Counted from the first letter of the stretch, positions 52,226 to 61,891 are shown. The stretch is DNA of 64,000 bases from an uncultured Azospirillum sp. (GCA_902489795.1 CABUBU010000002.1:1-64000), one strand, 5' to 3'. Program-made: numbers and translations. Notes: generated from the sequence alone by a model not told the origin.

Positions 52226-52630
52226 ATGTTTAACGATAAAATCAAAAGAACAATCGGACAAGAGCTGCACAAATACCGCTGTGACCGTTTTCTGCAATTA
52301 AAAACGGTGGCGGCCAAAACCGGGATCCTCTGGTACGTGATCGACAACATGGAGATAGGCAGCGTGCGCAAATGGGAACATTACCGTCATCTGCTTGAGT
52401 TTTACGGCCGAGACGTCAAAATTGAACTGGTCGGGAGAACCGAAAACGTCGGGAACGGCACCGCGGAAAAATGTCGGAAACGAAAACGGCGGAAAGGCAG
52501 GACAAACTCGAAAAATAACGTGAAACAAAAAGGGGAAAAGCAAAATGCTTTCCCCTTTTTTAGTCAAAGATTTTTCCGCTGTTCCGAAAATATGTCCGGA
52601 AGCGGGAAAATTATTCGGCCACCGGTTTGA
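52226..52630 (+). CDS. Small HTH-like protein, possibly frameshifted at the 3' end
   Basis: The first 75 residues (KRTIGQELHKYRCDRFLQLKTVAAKTG, then WYVIDNMEIGSVRKWEHYRHLLEFYG) look like a compact helix-turn-helix of Cro/XRE type, with ATG 52226 after AAGGGAG. The open frame then runs as Lys/Arg-rich sequence straight through a strong intrinsic terminator (52527-52561) to 52630, which is implausible for a real C-terminus. In the -1 frame, after GAAAAATG at 52466-52473, the sequence reads MSETKTAERQDKLEK and stops at 52518, just before the terminator. A frameshift or slippage on the A run is likely. It may regulate nearby genes or itself. Confidence 0.6.
   Translation: MFNDKIKRTIGQELHKYRCDRFLQLKTVAAKTGILWYVIDNMEIGSVRKWEHYRHLLEFYGRDVKIELVGRTENVGNGTAEKCRKRKRRKGRTNSKNNVKQKGEKQNAFPFFSQRFFRCSENMSGSGKIIRPPV
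52527..52561. terminator. Bidirectional terminator between HTH gene and glgP
   Basis: AAAAAGGGGAAA-GC and GC-TTTCCCCTTTTT arms, with T run, centred near 52544. Confidence 0.85.
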
Positions 52631-55085
52631 TGTGCCAGATTTTGTCGGCATATTCCATTACCGCGCGGTCGCTTGAAAAACGACCTATGCGGGCAACGTT
52701 GCGAATGGCCGCCTTGGCCCATTCTTCGCGGTTGAGATAATCGTGTTCCGCACGATGCAGAGCCTGGTTGAATTCACCCAGATCTGCCAGTACCATATAG
52801 TAGTCGCGCGACAGGAGTTCTTCGTAGATCATCTTAAACAGCAATACATATTCTTTTTCGCAGAACATGCTTGAGTTAAGCGAATTCATAATTCGTTTGA
52901 TGTAGTCCGAACGATCGTAAACCTCGTGCGGCTTATAGGAGTTGTTGGCATGCATTTCGGCAATTTGCTCTTCGCGCAGGCCGAAGAGGTAGAAGTTGTC
53001 TTCGCCGACGGCTTCGCGGATTTCGATGTTGGCGCCGTCATAGGTGCCGACCGTTAAGGCGCCGTTTAAGGCAAATTTCATGTTGCCGGTGCCCGAAGCT
53101 TCAAAACCCGCGGTCGAATTCTGAATGCTGATGTCGGCGGCGGGGATCAGCAGTTCCGCCAGCGAAACCTTGTAATCGGGCACGAAGACGACCTTGATTC
53201 TGTCATTGACCCGCGGATCGTTGTTGACAACCTCGGCCACGTTGTTGATCAGTTTGATGATCAGTTTGGCAAAGTTGTACGATGGCGCGGCCTTGCCTGC
53301 GAAAATATAGGTTTTTGGGCAGGGCGGAACGGCGTTATCCTTGATGATTGCCAAATAGTCGCCGATTACCTGAAGAATGGTCATCAGCTGGCGCTTGTAT
53401 TCGTGAATGCGTTTGGCCTGAACAATGAAAATGCTTTCGGTGTTGACGGCCACGCCGGTGGTCTTGAAGATTTTCTTGGCCAGCCGTTCTTTGTTTTCCT
53501 TTTTGATTTTCATAAAGTCGGTTACAAATTTGGGGTCGTCAACGAAGTTTTCAATCTGTTGCAAAAGATCAAGATTGGTGATCCATTCATCACCGATCTT
53601 GGACGAAATGAGCGTTGCCAGCGGCGTGTTGGCGTGATACAGCCAACGCCGCGGAGTGATGCCGTTGGTTACGTTGATGAATTTTTCCGGCCACAGTTCG
53701 TAGAATTCCGGCACCAGGCGGTTTTTTAACAGTTCGGAATGGATTTTTGCCACCCCGTTGACCTTGAAAGAACCGACGATCGAAAGGTTGGCCATGCGGA
53801 TGATCTGGTTATTGCCGTCGCCCGACACGATGGAAATTTTGCCCAGTTTGTCCGGCCGGTCGCCGAATTTGGTCTTGGCAAATTCAATGAAGCGGCGGTT
53901 GATTTCATAGATGATTTGCAAATGCCGCGGCAGCATCCGTCCCATCATCCAGGCCGGCCAGACTTCCAGTGCTTCCGGCAGCAGGGTATGGTTGGTGTAG
54001 GCAAAAATTTTGGTGGTGACTTCCCAGGCAGTGTTCCAGGACTGGCCGTAAACGTCAATCAGCTGATGCATCATTTCGGGGATAGCCAGCGCCGGATGGG
54101 TGTCGTTTAACTGAATGCAGATGTATTCCGGCATCCGGTGAAAGTCGTTGCTCTTTTCCATAAAGCGGCGGATGATGTCCTGGATGGCGCAGGAAACGAA
54201 GAAATACTGCTGTTTCAGGCGCAGTTCCTTGCCCGATTCGATACTGTCGGACGGATACAGCACTTTGGAGATGGTTTCGTTTTCGATTTTGTCTTTCAGG
54301 GCGTCGATGTAGCCGCCTTTGTTAAAGACGTTGATGTCAAGCTGTTCGTCGCCTTCGGCCGAGAACAGACGCAGGTAGTTGACCGATTTGCCGTTGTATC
54401 CGACTACCGGAAAGTCAAACGGAATGCCGTAGATGTGGGCGGAATTTTTCCATATGAACATCGGTTCGCCGTTGGCGGCGTACTGGGTTTCCACCTCGCC
54501 GTACATGGGGATGGAAATGCGCCGGTCGGGGCGGGCAAACTGCCAGGGCGAGTCTTCGCCTTCCCAGCTGTCGGCCATTTCTACCTGATAGCCGTTTTCA
54601 AATTTTTGCTTGAACAGGCCGTATTCATAGTTGATGCCGTAGCCGAAACCGGGAATGCCGAGCGAAGCCATCGAGTCCAGATAACAGGCGGCCAGCCGTC
54701 CGAGTCCGCCGTTGCCGAGCGCCGGATCATATTCGGTGTCGAATATTTCTTCCAGAGATTCCCACGGCCAGCCGTCGATTTTGATGTTTTTTAAGATGTT
54801 GAACAGTCCGAGGTTATGCAGATTGTTTTCGAGCGAACGGCCGATCAGGTATTCGATCGACAGGTAATAAACCCGCTTGGAGTTGACTTTGTTGTAGCGG
54901 GCGATCGTCTGGTACATCCGGTCCATGGCGAACTCGCGCACCGCGAGCGAAATTACTTTCAGCGCTTCTTCCTTGCTGATCTCGCAGGTGCGCTTGCCGA
55001 TAAAATATTTGGTGTAATGTTCGATTGAAAGTTTCAGTCTGGCTTTGTCGATTTCATTTAATATAACCGAATTTTCCTTAACCAT
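52611..55085 (-). CDS. glgP: Glycogen/starch/alpha-glucan phosphorylase
   Basis: An 824-residue GT35 enzyme releasing glucose-1-phosphate from glycogen or maltodextrins. The N-terminal part has NPALGNGGLGRLAACYLDS-like sequence (EYDPALGNGGLGRLA) and the C-terminal part carries the pyridoxal-phosphate lysine in EASGTGNMKFALNGALT (near residue 668) and the phosphate-site block QAKRIHEYKRQ. Full length. Other glycogen genes are not adjacent. It is divergent from tolC with a 194-bp shared region. Confidence 0.96.
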   Translation of the reverse strand: MVKENSVILNEIDKARLKLSIEHYTKYFIGKRTCEISKEEALKVISLAVREFAMDRMYQTIARYNKVNSKRVYYLSIEYLIGRSLENNLHNLGLFNILKNIKIDGWPWESLEEIFDTEYDPALGNGGLGRLAACYLDSMASLGIPGFGYGINYEYGLFKQKFENGYQVEMADSWEGEDSPWQFARPDRRISIPMYGEVETQYAANGEPMFIWKNSAHIYGIPFDFPVVGYNGKSVNYLRLFSAEGDEQLDINVFNKGGYIDALKDKIENETISKVLYPSDSIESGKELRLKQQYFFVSCAIQDIIRRFMEKSNDFHRMPEYICIQLNDTHPALAIPEMMHQLIDVYGQSWNTAWEVTTKIFAYTNHTLLPEALEVWPAWMMGRMLPRHLQIIYEINRRFIEFAKTKFGDRPDKLGKISIVSGDGNNQIIRMANLSIVGSFKVNGVAKIHSELLKNRLVPEFYELWPEKFINVTNGITPRRWLYHANTPLATLISSKIGDEWITNLDLLQQIENFVDDPKFVTDFMKIKKENKERLAKKIFKTTGVAVNTESIFIVQAKRIHEYKRQLMTILQVIGDYLAIIKDNAVPPCPKTYIFAGKAAPSYNFAKLIIKLINNVAEVVNNDPRVNDRIKVVFVPDYKVSLAELLIPAADISIQNSTAGFEASGTGNMKFALNGALTVGTYDGANIEIREAVGEDNFYLFGLREEQIAEMHANNSYKPHEVYDRSDYIKRIMNSLNSSMFCEKEYVLLFKMIYEELLSRDYYMVLADLGEFNQALHRAEHDYLNREEWAKAAIRNVARIGRFSSDRAVMEYADKIWHIKPVAE

Positions 55086-55219
55086 TTTGTCTCCTGTTTC
55101 CTGATAATATTGGTTTGTCCGAAAGCATACGCGTCAATTGTTTGAAATATCGTTAACAAACCGGAAATTTTATCGTTTGCCCGCTCGCTGTTGATTGTTT
55201 TTGCGGAGAAATATTTTAA

Positions 55220-55247
55220 TTGCAATCGGTAAAAAATAGAATATAAT
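55220..55247 (+). promoter_or_regulatory. Promoter of tolC-popZ
   Basis: TTGCAA (55220-55225), 16 bp, and a perfect TATAAT (55242-55247), 33 bp before the tolC start. Confidence 0.65.
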
Positions 55248-55279
55248 CAGCAAAGCCAAAGTTAAAAGAGGGATTAATA

Positions 55280-56641
55280 ATGAAAAGATATTTTGCATCA
55301 GTTTTGATGAGCGGCGTTTTGCTGTGCGCTCCAGTTCGGGCGGAAACGATTTTCGAAGCTCTGGGCGAGGCCTATACCAGCAACCCGGATCTGCAGGCCC
55401 AGCGGGCCTACCTGCGTGCGGTTGACGAAAACGTGGCGATCGCCAAATCCGGTTTCCGTCCTACCATTGATCTGACCGGCGGCTATTCCGACATCCGCAA
55501 CAACAACGACAGCAACAATACCGATGACGGCAGCCGGGCGTCTTCGATCGGGGCGAAAATTACCCAGCCGCTGTTTAACGGCCTGTCGACCTACAATTCG
55601 GTAAAAGCCGCAGACAGCAACGTGCGCGCCGAACAGTACAATCTGTCAAATTACGAACAGTCGGTCTTTTTGAGCGCTTCCGAAGCCTATCTGAACGTCG
55701 TCCGCGATGCGGCTATTGTTGATTTGCAGAAAAACAACGAAAAGCTTTTGAAAAAGCAGTTGGACGAAACGATCGAACGCTTCAACGTCGGCGAACTGAC
55801 CCGTACCGACGTTGCACAGGCTCGGTCGAGCCTTTCACAGGCAACCGCCAGCCGCATCAGCGCGGAGGGCAGCCTTCAGGTTTCGCGTGCGGTTTATAAG
55901 CAAGTTATCGGTAATCAGCCGGAAGACCTGAGCGAACCCGACAACATTCACGAGTTCCTGCCCGCGACTTTTGAGCAGGCGCTGGCTTATACGATGAGCA
56001 ATAACTATGAGATTTTGGCCGCCAAACGGGCGCTCGAGGCTAGCGAATACAGGGTTAAGGCCAACTATGGCGCGCTGCTGCCGCAGGTTGCCGCTACCGG
56101 CGAAGTCGCACAGATGAAAAACGATCCCAAACACAGCGGTTTGAACGATACCACCGTCGACAGCGTCGAATTCGGCATTAATATGACGATCCCCCTGTAC
56201 GACGCCGGTGAAAACCGTGCCAAAATCCGTCAGAGCAAATATACCAAATGGCAGGCTCACGAGCAGGTTCTGAGCGCCGAGCGCGCCGCCGTTTCCGACA
56301 TTACCAGCTACTGGGAGTCGATGGTGGCCAACGACGCCATGATCAAGGCTCTGCAGGATCAGGTCAAAGCCAACGAAATTGCTCTTGACGGCGTGAGAAA
56401 AGAAGAGGCTCTCGGCAACCGTACGGTGCTGGATGTGCTGAACGCTTTTCAGTTGCTGCTCGATTCCAAGGTCGAAGTGGTCAAGGCGCGCCGCGAATAT
56501 TATCTGTCGGCCATGCAGGTTATGCAGGCAATGGGCAAGCTGACGGCCGAAAACCTGAAACTTAATGTTGAATTGTATCATCCGAAGAAGTATTATAAGG
56601 AAACCCGGGGCAAATGGTTGTCCCTGTCGGCGGATGATTAA
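55280..56641 (+). CDS. tolC: TolC-family outer membrane channel
   Basis: A 453-residue type I secretion/efflux channel. Signal MKRYFASVLMSGVLLCAPVRA, then the paired TolC repeats: AYTSNPDLQAQRAYLRAVDENVAIAKSGFRPTIDL, PLFNGLSTYNSVKAA, FNVGELTRTDVAQARSSLSQA and the matching second set (NYEILAAKRALEASEYRVKANYGALLPQV, LYDAGENRAKIRQ, EALGNRTVLDVLNAFQLLLDSKVEVVKARREY). It is the likely outer membrane partner of the 11-16-kb exporter and of any type I system. It stands 14 bp upstream of the popZ-like gene, a linkage common in Alphaproteobacteria. Confidence 0.93.
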   Translation: MKRYFASVLMSGVLLCAPVRAETIFEALGEAYTSNPDLQAQRAYLRAVDENVAIAKSGFRPTIDLTGGYSDIRNNNDSNNTDDGSRASSIGAKITQPLFNGLSTYNSVKAADSNVRAEQYNLSNYEQSVFLSASEAYLNVVRDAAIVDLQKNNEKLLKKQLDETIERFNVGELTRTDVAQARSSLSQATASRISAEGSLQVSRAVYKQVIGNQPEDLSEPDNIHEFLPATFEQALAYTMSNNYEILAAKRALEASEYRVKANYGALLPQVAATGEVAQMKNDPKHSGLNDTTVDSVEFGINMTIPLYDAGENRAKIRQSKYTKWQAHEQVLSAERAAVSDITSYWESMVANDAMIKALQDQVKANEIALDGVRKEEALGNRTVLDVLNAFQLLLDSKVEVVKARREYYLSAMQVMQAMGKLTAENLKLNVELYHPKKYYKETRGKWLSLSADD

Positions 56642-56655
56642 TACGGGAAAATAAT

Positions 56656-57420
56656 ATGGCAGAACAGGAAAATAAAGAACTCTCAATGGCCGAAATTCTG
56701 GCCTCCATCCGTAGAATCCTTGAGGAAAGCGGGGCGGACGAAGCTTTGCGCCGCAAAGAAGCGGAAGAAGAGGTGTTTGAACTGCAGCCTTCGATGATCG
56801 TCCGCGAAGAGCCGGCGTCGGCGGCAAAGCCGGAGATTCCTTCTGCCGTTCCCGGACGCCTGATAGCGGAAGCCCGCAAAACAAGGGTTGCAGATGAAGA
56901 AACGGCGGAGTATTTTGCCGGCGCAAACCGGCACTTTGCCGCCGCGGAAGAGTTTTCTGCTGCCGGGATGGACGGTTTTTCCCTGCCCGGAGTTATTGTC
57001 GGCCGGTCGGAAGAAAAAGCTGCCGCGATTCCGGCCGAAGAAAAAAAAGCTCCGGCGGAAGAAGCTGTTTCCCCGTCGATGGTTCCCGCCTCGGAAAATG
57101 ATGAGCCGGAAAAGACGGTTCACGCTTGCCGGGGGAAAACGTCGTCCGCGGATGTTTCCGAAGAAATCATCAGCAGTTTTACCCGGATGTTTGAACAAAA
57201 CGATTTCCGCCGCCGTGCCGAACAGCCGGCTTTCGATGCCGATGCCCTCTTGCGCGAAATTGCCCGGCAGGCGGTTGCAGAGAAGCTTGATAACCGGATG
57301 CTGCAGGAAACGGTGAGAGAAACCGTAGTTCCGGTTTTGGAAGAATGGCTTTCTCATTATCTGCCGAAATTGGTTGCCGAAGAAGTTAAACGAGTGATGG
57401 TAAAGGCCGGCGGACGCTGA
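56656..57420 (+). CDS. popZ: PopZ-like (DUF2497) polar organising protein
   Basis: A 254-residue protein with the DUF2497 layout: the N-terminal helix KELSMAEILASIRRILEESG, a long acidic, Ala/Glu/Pro-rich disordered middle (about 45-165), and a conserved C-terminal helical block (FDADALLREIARQAVAEKL, VPVLEEWLSHYLPKLVAEEVKRVM). PopZ forms a microdomain at the cell pole that tethers the chromosome origin (ParB) and signalling proteins. The N-terminal helix is its partner-binding site, the C-terminus its multimerisation module. It lies between tolC and valS as in related genomes. Confidence 0.85.
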   Translation: MAEQENKELSMAEILASIRRILEESGADEALRRKEAEEEVFELQPSMIVREEPASAAKPEIPSAVPGRLIAEARKTRVADEETAEYFAGANRHFAAAEEFSAAGMDGFSLPGVIVGRSEEKAAAIPAEEKKAPAEEAVSPSMVPASENDEPEKTVHACRGKTSSADVSEEIISSFTRMFEQNDFRRRAEQPAFDADALLREIARQAVAEKLDNRMLQETVRETVVPVLEEWLSHYLPKLVAEEVKRVMVKAGGR

Positions 57421-57533
57421 CGGAGAATTTTCCGTCGGCGCCGGCCTCCCTGTTTGCTGCCCACGAAGCTGTGAAAACTTTGCGGGCTGTTTGCGTTTTT
57501 AGTGATGAAATCTGTTAAAATTGGAAAAATAAT

Positions 57534-60170
57534 ATGTTAGACAAGACTTACGATCCGAAAAATTTTGAAGAAAAAATTTATGCCGAATGGGAAGCCGCCG
57601 GCGATTTCAAACCGAACATGAACAAAAACAAGGAAGCCTTTGCCGTTGTCATTCCGCCGCCGAATGTTACCGGTGTTTTGCACATGGGACACGCGCTGGA
57701 CGACACTTTGCAGGATATCCTTATCCGTTATAACCGTATGCTCGGCAAAAATGTTTTGTGGCAGCCCGGTATGGATCACGCCGGCATCGCCACGCAGATG
57801 GTGGTTGAGCGCAATCTTGCTGCGGAAGGAGTTACCCGCCACGATCTCGGCCGAGAAAAGTTTATTGAAACCGTCTGGCAGTGGAAGGAAAAGTCCGGCG
57901 GCACCATTTGCAGGCAATTGCGGCGCCTGGGCGCTTCCTGCGACTGGTCGCGGGCACGCTTCACCATGGACGAAGGTCTGTCTCGGGCAGTGCGCAAAAT
58001 TTTTGTCCGCCTCTATAAGGACGGTTTAATTTACAAGGCAAAAAAACTGGTCAACTGGGATTCGAAATTCATGACCGCAGTTTCCGATCTGGAAGTTGTG
58101 CAAAAAGAAACCGTCGGCAAAATGTACTATTACAAATACCCGATTAAAGGGGAAGAAGGCGAATTTGTTCATATTGCCACCACCCGCCCGGAAACCATGT
58201 TCGGCGATACCGCGGTTGCCGTTTCCAAAGACAATGAAAAGTTAAAACACCTGATCGGAAAAGAGTGCATTATTCCGATCATCAACCGGGCGATTCCGAT
58301 CGTGGCCGATGACCATGCCGACCCTGAAAAGGGAACCGGTGCGGTTAAAATTACCCCGGCGCACGATTTCAACGACTTTGAAGTCGGCAAACGTCATAAC
58401 CTGCCGCTGATCAATATCCTGAATCCGGACGCAACCTTAAACGAAAATACGCCGTTTGCCGGCATGGATACTCAAAGTGCGCGCAAGGCGACCATTGCCA
58501 AACTGGAAGAACTGGGCTTTATGGAAAAGATCGAAGATCACCCGATGGTTATCCCATACGGCGACCGTTCCAACGTGGTGATCGAACCGATGCTGACCGA
58601 CCAGTGGTTCGTTGACGCGCCGACGCTGGCCAAAGAGGCGATTCGCGCGGTTGAAGACGGGGAAATGCAGTTTGTGCCGAAGTCTTATGAGAAAACTTAT
58701 TTCGAATGGATGCGCAATATTCAGCCGTGGTGCATTTCTCGCCAATTGTGGTGGGGGCACCAGATGCCGATCTGGTACGGTCCAGACGGCGAGATATTCT
58801 GCGAGGAAAACGAAGAGGAAGCGCAGGCGGCGGCCGACAGACATTATGGAACCCAGGTTGAACTGACACGCGAAACCGACGTGCTCGATACCTGGTTTTC
58901 TTCCGGCCTGTGGGCTTTTTCGACTTTGGGCTGGCCGGACAAAAGCGAATATCTGGATACTTTTTACCCGACTTCGGTTCTCGTTACCGGTTTTGACATC
59001 ATTTTCTTCTGGGTGGCCCGGATGATGATGATGAGCATGTATATAATGAAAAAAGTGCCGTTCAAAAAAGCCTATATTCACGGTCTGGTTCGCGACGAAC
59101 AGGGACGCAAAATGTCCAAGTCCAAAGGTAATACCGTCGATCCGATGGAAATCATCGAAAAGTACGGTGCCGACGCTTTGCGCTTCTTCATGGCGGCAAT
59201 GGAAACCCAGGGGCGAGACATCAACGTTTCCGAGGCCAGAATTCAGGGCTACCGCAACTTTGCCACCAAACTGTGGAACTCTGCTCGTTTCGGCGAAATG
59301 AACGAATGCGCGCTGCCTGTGGATTTTGACGAAAACGGTGTTAAGCACCCGGTCAACCGCTGGATTGTTGCCAAGGTTAAGGAAGCAACCGTCGAGCTGA
59401 CCGAAAATCTTGACAGCTTTCGCTTTTCCGACGCCGCCAATACCGTTTACCAGTTTGTCTGGGGGGCGTTCTGCGACTGGTATATCGAAATGATCAAACC
59501 GATTTTGTACGGCAGCAACGAAGAGGAAAAGGCGGAAACCCGCGCGGCGTTTGCATGGGTTTTAAATCGTATTTTGGTTATTTTGCATCCGTTTATGCCG
59601 TTTATTACCAGCGAGCTGTGGAACAATACCGGCACCCGCAATGAGCGTCTGATTAATGCTTCCTGGCCGAAAAACGAGAGTTTTGACACCGCAGCCATCG
59701 GCGACATCGACTGGGTGATTGAACTGATCGGTTCAATCCGTTCGCTCCGGGCGGAAATGAATTTGCCGGCCGGTGCCAAGCTGACGGTTCTGCTGAAAGA
59801 CGCCAATGCGGATTCGCTGACGCATCTGCTGCGCTTCAAACCGATCATTTGCTCTCTGGCGCGGTTGGAAGACATCTGCGGCTATGAGGACGAAATTACG
59901 CCCGACATGGTACAAAGCGTTTTCCGCGAAGCCTCGCTTTTGATCCCGCTTAAGGGGGTGGTCGATTTCGCCGCTGAGCGCGAGCGCTTGCAAAAGGAAC
60001 TGGCCGGGCTGGAGCAAAATCTTGCCGGTTACGAGCGCAAACTGTCGAACCCGAATTTTGTCGAGCGCGCCCCGGCCGCGGTGGTTGAGGAAGAAAAGCG
60101 CCGTCGGGCGGAGGCTTTGGAGAATAAAGCCAAAGTTGAGGAAGCGCTGGCGCGGATCGTCGGGCTGTAA
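57534..60170 (+). CDS. valS: Valyl-tRNA synthetase
   Basis: An 878-residue class I synthetase for tRNA-Val. HIGH-type motif PNVTGVLHMGHAL (about 43-55), the CP1 editing domain (ATTRPETMFGDTAVAV, DHADPEKGTGAVKITPAHDFNDF), KMSKS loop GRKMSKSKGNTVDP (about 525), anticodon-binding domain and a C-terminal coiled coil (about 810-878, ERERLQKELAGLEQNLAGYERKL). Full length. Confidence 0.97.
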   Translation: MLDKTYDPKNFEEKIYAEWEAAGDFKPNMNKNKEAFAVVIPPPNVTGVLHMGHALDDTLQDILIRYNRMLGKNVLWQPGMDHAGIATQMVVERNLAAEGVTRHDLGREKFIETVWQWKEKSGGTICRQLRRLGASCDWSRARFTMDEGLSRAVRKIFVRLYKDGLIYKAKKLVNWDSKFMTAVSDLEVVQKETVGKMYYYKYPIKGEEGEFVHIATTRPETMFGDTAVAVSKDNEKLKHLIGKECIIPIINRAIPIVADDHADPEKGTGAVKITPAHDFNDFEVGKRHNLPLINILNPDATLNENTPFAGMDTQSARKATIAKLEELGFMEKIEDHPMVIPYGDRSNVVIEPMLTDQWFVDAPTLAKEAIRAVEDGEMQFVPKSYEKTYFEWMRNIQPWCISRQLWWGHQMPIWYGPDGEIFCEENEEEAQAAADRHYGTQVELTRETDVLDTWFSSGLWAFSTLGWPDKSEYLDTFYPTSVLVTGFDIIFFWVARMMMMSMYIMKKVPFKKAYIHGLVRDEQGRKMSKSKGNTVDPMEIIEKYGADALRFFMAAMETQGRDINVSEARIQGYRNFATKLWNSARFGEMNECALPVDFDENGVKHPVNRWIVAKVKEATVELTENLDSFRFSDAANTVYQFVWGAFCDWYIEMIKPILYGSNEEEKAETRAAFAWVLNRILVILHPFMPFITSELWNNTGTRNERLINASWPKNESFDTAAIGDIDWVIELIGSIRSLRAEMNLPAGAKLTVLLKDANADSLTHLLRFKPIICSLARLEDICGYEDEITPDMVQSVFREASLLIPLKGVVDFAAERERLQKELAGLEQNLAGYERKLSNPNFVERAPAAVVEEEKRRRAEALENKAKVEEALARIVGL

Positions 60171-60177
60171 TCAAAAA

Positions 60178-60217
60178 AACAAAGCCTTGCTGCCCCACTG
60201 GCGCAGGGCTTTATTTT
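60178..60217. terminator. Terminator-like hairpin after valS
   Basis: AAAGCCTTGC and GCGCAGGGCTTT arms (60180-60212) with T-rich tail. Confidence 0.6.
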
Positions 60218-60235
60218 TGAATGAAGGTGCGGATA

Positions 60236-60958
60236 ATGAAGTTTTTTTCGCGGAAAAAGGTTTATGCCGCCGCCGCTGCGGCGTTGACGCTGGTCTTGGT
60301 GCTACTGTATGTAAACCGCTACCACATATACCACTTTCTGCCGGCGCGCGACGGCGGAGAGCTTGTCCTTTCCGGCGGCGTACTGGTTGACCGCGTTGCG
60401 CACCAACCCTTCAGCGGTCGGGCAAGGCTGAAAAACGGAGAACAAACGCTGGTTTTGTCTTATGACGAAGGCCGGCCTGACGGGCTGGGGGTTGCCTGTC
60501 AAGACGGACGGATAAAAGAGGTCGTCAATTGGAAAAAAGGCCGCCGCGACGGCAAGTTTATGTCGTTTGAAAACGGTCGTCCGCATGTATCCGGAACTTA
60601 TCGGCAGAACGCCAAAAACGGAGAATGGGTACAATATGACGAAAACGGGCGGATCGCGCTCAGCCGCAACTACCGGAATGATGTTCCCGAGGGCGTTGCC
60701 CGCCGCTATTACCCGAACGGCCGGGTATATATCCATATGAATTATCACGACGGTATTCCCGACGGATATTACGTGATGTATGCGGAAAGCGGTGAGCCGA
60801 TTGTGGAGGCTTTTCTTAAAAACGGACGTTTTGAAGCGGTCAAACGCTATAATCCGAATTATCAGCTGCCGGATCGCGACGAAAACGGCGGGATCGTTAT
60901 TCGCGGACTGCAAAATGAAAAGGAGAGCAAGAACAGACTGCCGCCGGTCGTTCAATAG
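60236..60958 (+). CDS. MORN-repeat-like membrane-anchored protein
   Basis: About 240 residues from MKFFSRKK (60236; AAGGTGCGGAT upstream). One N-terminal membrane helix (about 10-28), then repeated YwqK/MORN-variant units: ARLKNGEQTLVLSYDEGRPDG, GRIKEVVNWKKGRRDGKFMSF, GTYRQNAKNGEWVQYDENGR, RNYRNDVPEGVARRYYPNGR, NYHDGIPDGYYVMY. Each is a beta hairpin with a G-x-W/Y core. Such repeats bind lipids or proteins; the periplasmic or cytoplasmic side cannot be decided. Function unknown. Confidence 0.75.
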   Translation: MKFFSRKKVYAAAAAALTLVLVLLYVNRYHIYHFLPARDGGELVLSGGVLVDRVAHQPFSGRARLKNGEQTLVLSYDEGRPDGLGVACQDGRIKEVVNWKKGRRDGKFMSFENGRPHVSGTYRQNAKNGEWVQYDENGRIALSRNYRNDVPEGVARRYYPNGRVYIHMNYHDGIPDGYYVMYAESGEPIVEAFLKNGRFEAVKRYNPNYQLPDRDENGGIVIRGLQNEKESKNRLPPVVQ

Positions 60959-60982
60959 CCGGTGAACAGGAAATGTTTAAAG

Positions 60983-61340
60983 CGATTTGTGTCGTTATGT
61001 GTTCGGGCGGTGGTCAGCAGTGCGATTTCGCCGCTTTGTTCCGTTGCCGACGGTGCGCTTCTTCCTCGGGCGGCATCTTCCGATTTAAAGCGACTTGGGG
61101 CGTTATATGTCAGAACGGCGGTCAGTAGCGTGATTTCGCCGCTTTGTTCCGTTGCCGACGGTGCGTTTCTTCCTCGGGCGGTGTCTTCCGATTTAAACGC
61201 GGCTTGGGGCGTTATGTGTCCGGGCGGCAGTCAGCAGCGCGATTTCGCCGCTTTGTTCCGTTGCCGACGGTGCGTTTCTTCCTTGTGCGGTGTCTTCCGA
61301 TTTAAACGCGGCTTAGGGCGTTATATGTCAGAACGGCTAC
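60983..61340. repeat. Tandem copies (about 109 bp) of the neighbouring gene's 3' end
   Basis: Three tandem units with GATTTCGCC anchors at 61024, 61132 and 61241 (periods 108 and 109 bp). Each unit contains a copy of the plus-strand word CGTTAT(A/G)TG..(A/C)GGGC or GAACGG that, at 61317-61338, forms the end of the minus-strand gene 61302-61874 (LTYNALSRV-stop). Thus the gene's 3' terminal segment and flank have been multiplied downstream. A 164-codon plus frame through the repeats is not a gene. Confidence 0.82.
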
Positions 61341-61874
61341 TGCATTTTTGTCGCTTGAGGATACCGTTAACGAGGCGTTCCTGTTGTTTACGGCCTTTTG
61401 CAGATCCTTGGCCGACGTTTTGGCCGCAATGTCGGCCAAATCTTCAAGCGAAATGACTTTGTCGGCGATGACCTTTTGCCAATACTGCCGCAGTTTGTCG
61501 TTGTCGATCGGTTTTTCTGTTTTGGCAACGTAAGGACGCACCCGGTTGATTTCGTCCATCCGCTGCATGTCTTCGGTAATTTCGGAAGTTCCGGTTAAAA
61601 AGGCAAAGCCGCACAAAGCCAGTTTTGTAAAATTGTTTTGTAAACGATGTAGTTTTTCTGTTTTGTTTCGGTTGCCGACATTTTGTGCGGCGACGGAAAA
61701 AGTAGCCGCGGTCAGGAGCAGGACGGATGCCGTTTCTTTGGCAATTTCCGGCGGCACGAGAAGCGGAGAAATGACGGCCGTTGCTGCTGCCGCTGCTCCG
61801 ACGCCGCTCAGAAAGCGGGATCCGCAGACGGCCAGCCTGCTTTTGACGGAAGATTGTTTTGCGTCTTTTTCCAT
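61302..61874 (-). CDS. Small membrane-associated protein, lineage-specific
   Basis: A 190-residue protein with two or three hydrophobic segments (about 18-42, 48-64, 84-96) and a helical C-terminal part (LRQYWQKVIADKVISLEDLADIAAKTSAKDLQKAVNNRN). No known family. It lies 17 bp after the 106-residue gene and is likely cotranscribed with it. Its C-terminal codons are repeated downstream in the 109-bp tandem units. Confidence 0.6.
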   Translation of the reverse strand: MEKDAKQSSVKSRLAVCGSRFLSGVGAAAAATAVISPLLVPPEIAKETASVLLLTAATFSVAAQNVGNRNKTEKLHRLQNNFTKLALCGFAFLTGTSEITEDMQRMDEINRVRPYVAKTEKPIDNDKLRQYWQKVIADKVISLEDLADIAAKTSAKDLQKAVNNRNASLTVSSSDKNAVAVLTYNALSRV

Positions 61875-61891
61875 TGTCTGCCTTCTCTTTG

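Noticed and set aside
60962..61456. 164-codon plus frame through the 109-bp repeats
   Set aside because: Repeat units change frame relative to each other and the frame overlaps the real minus-strand gene.
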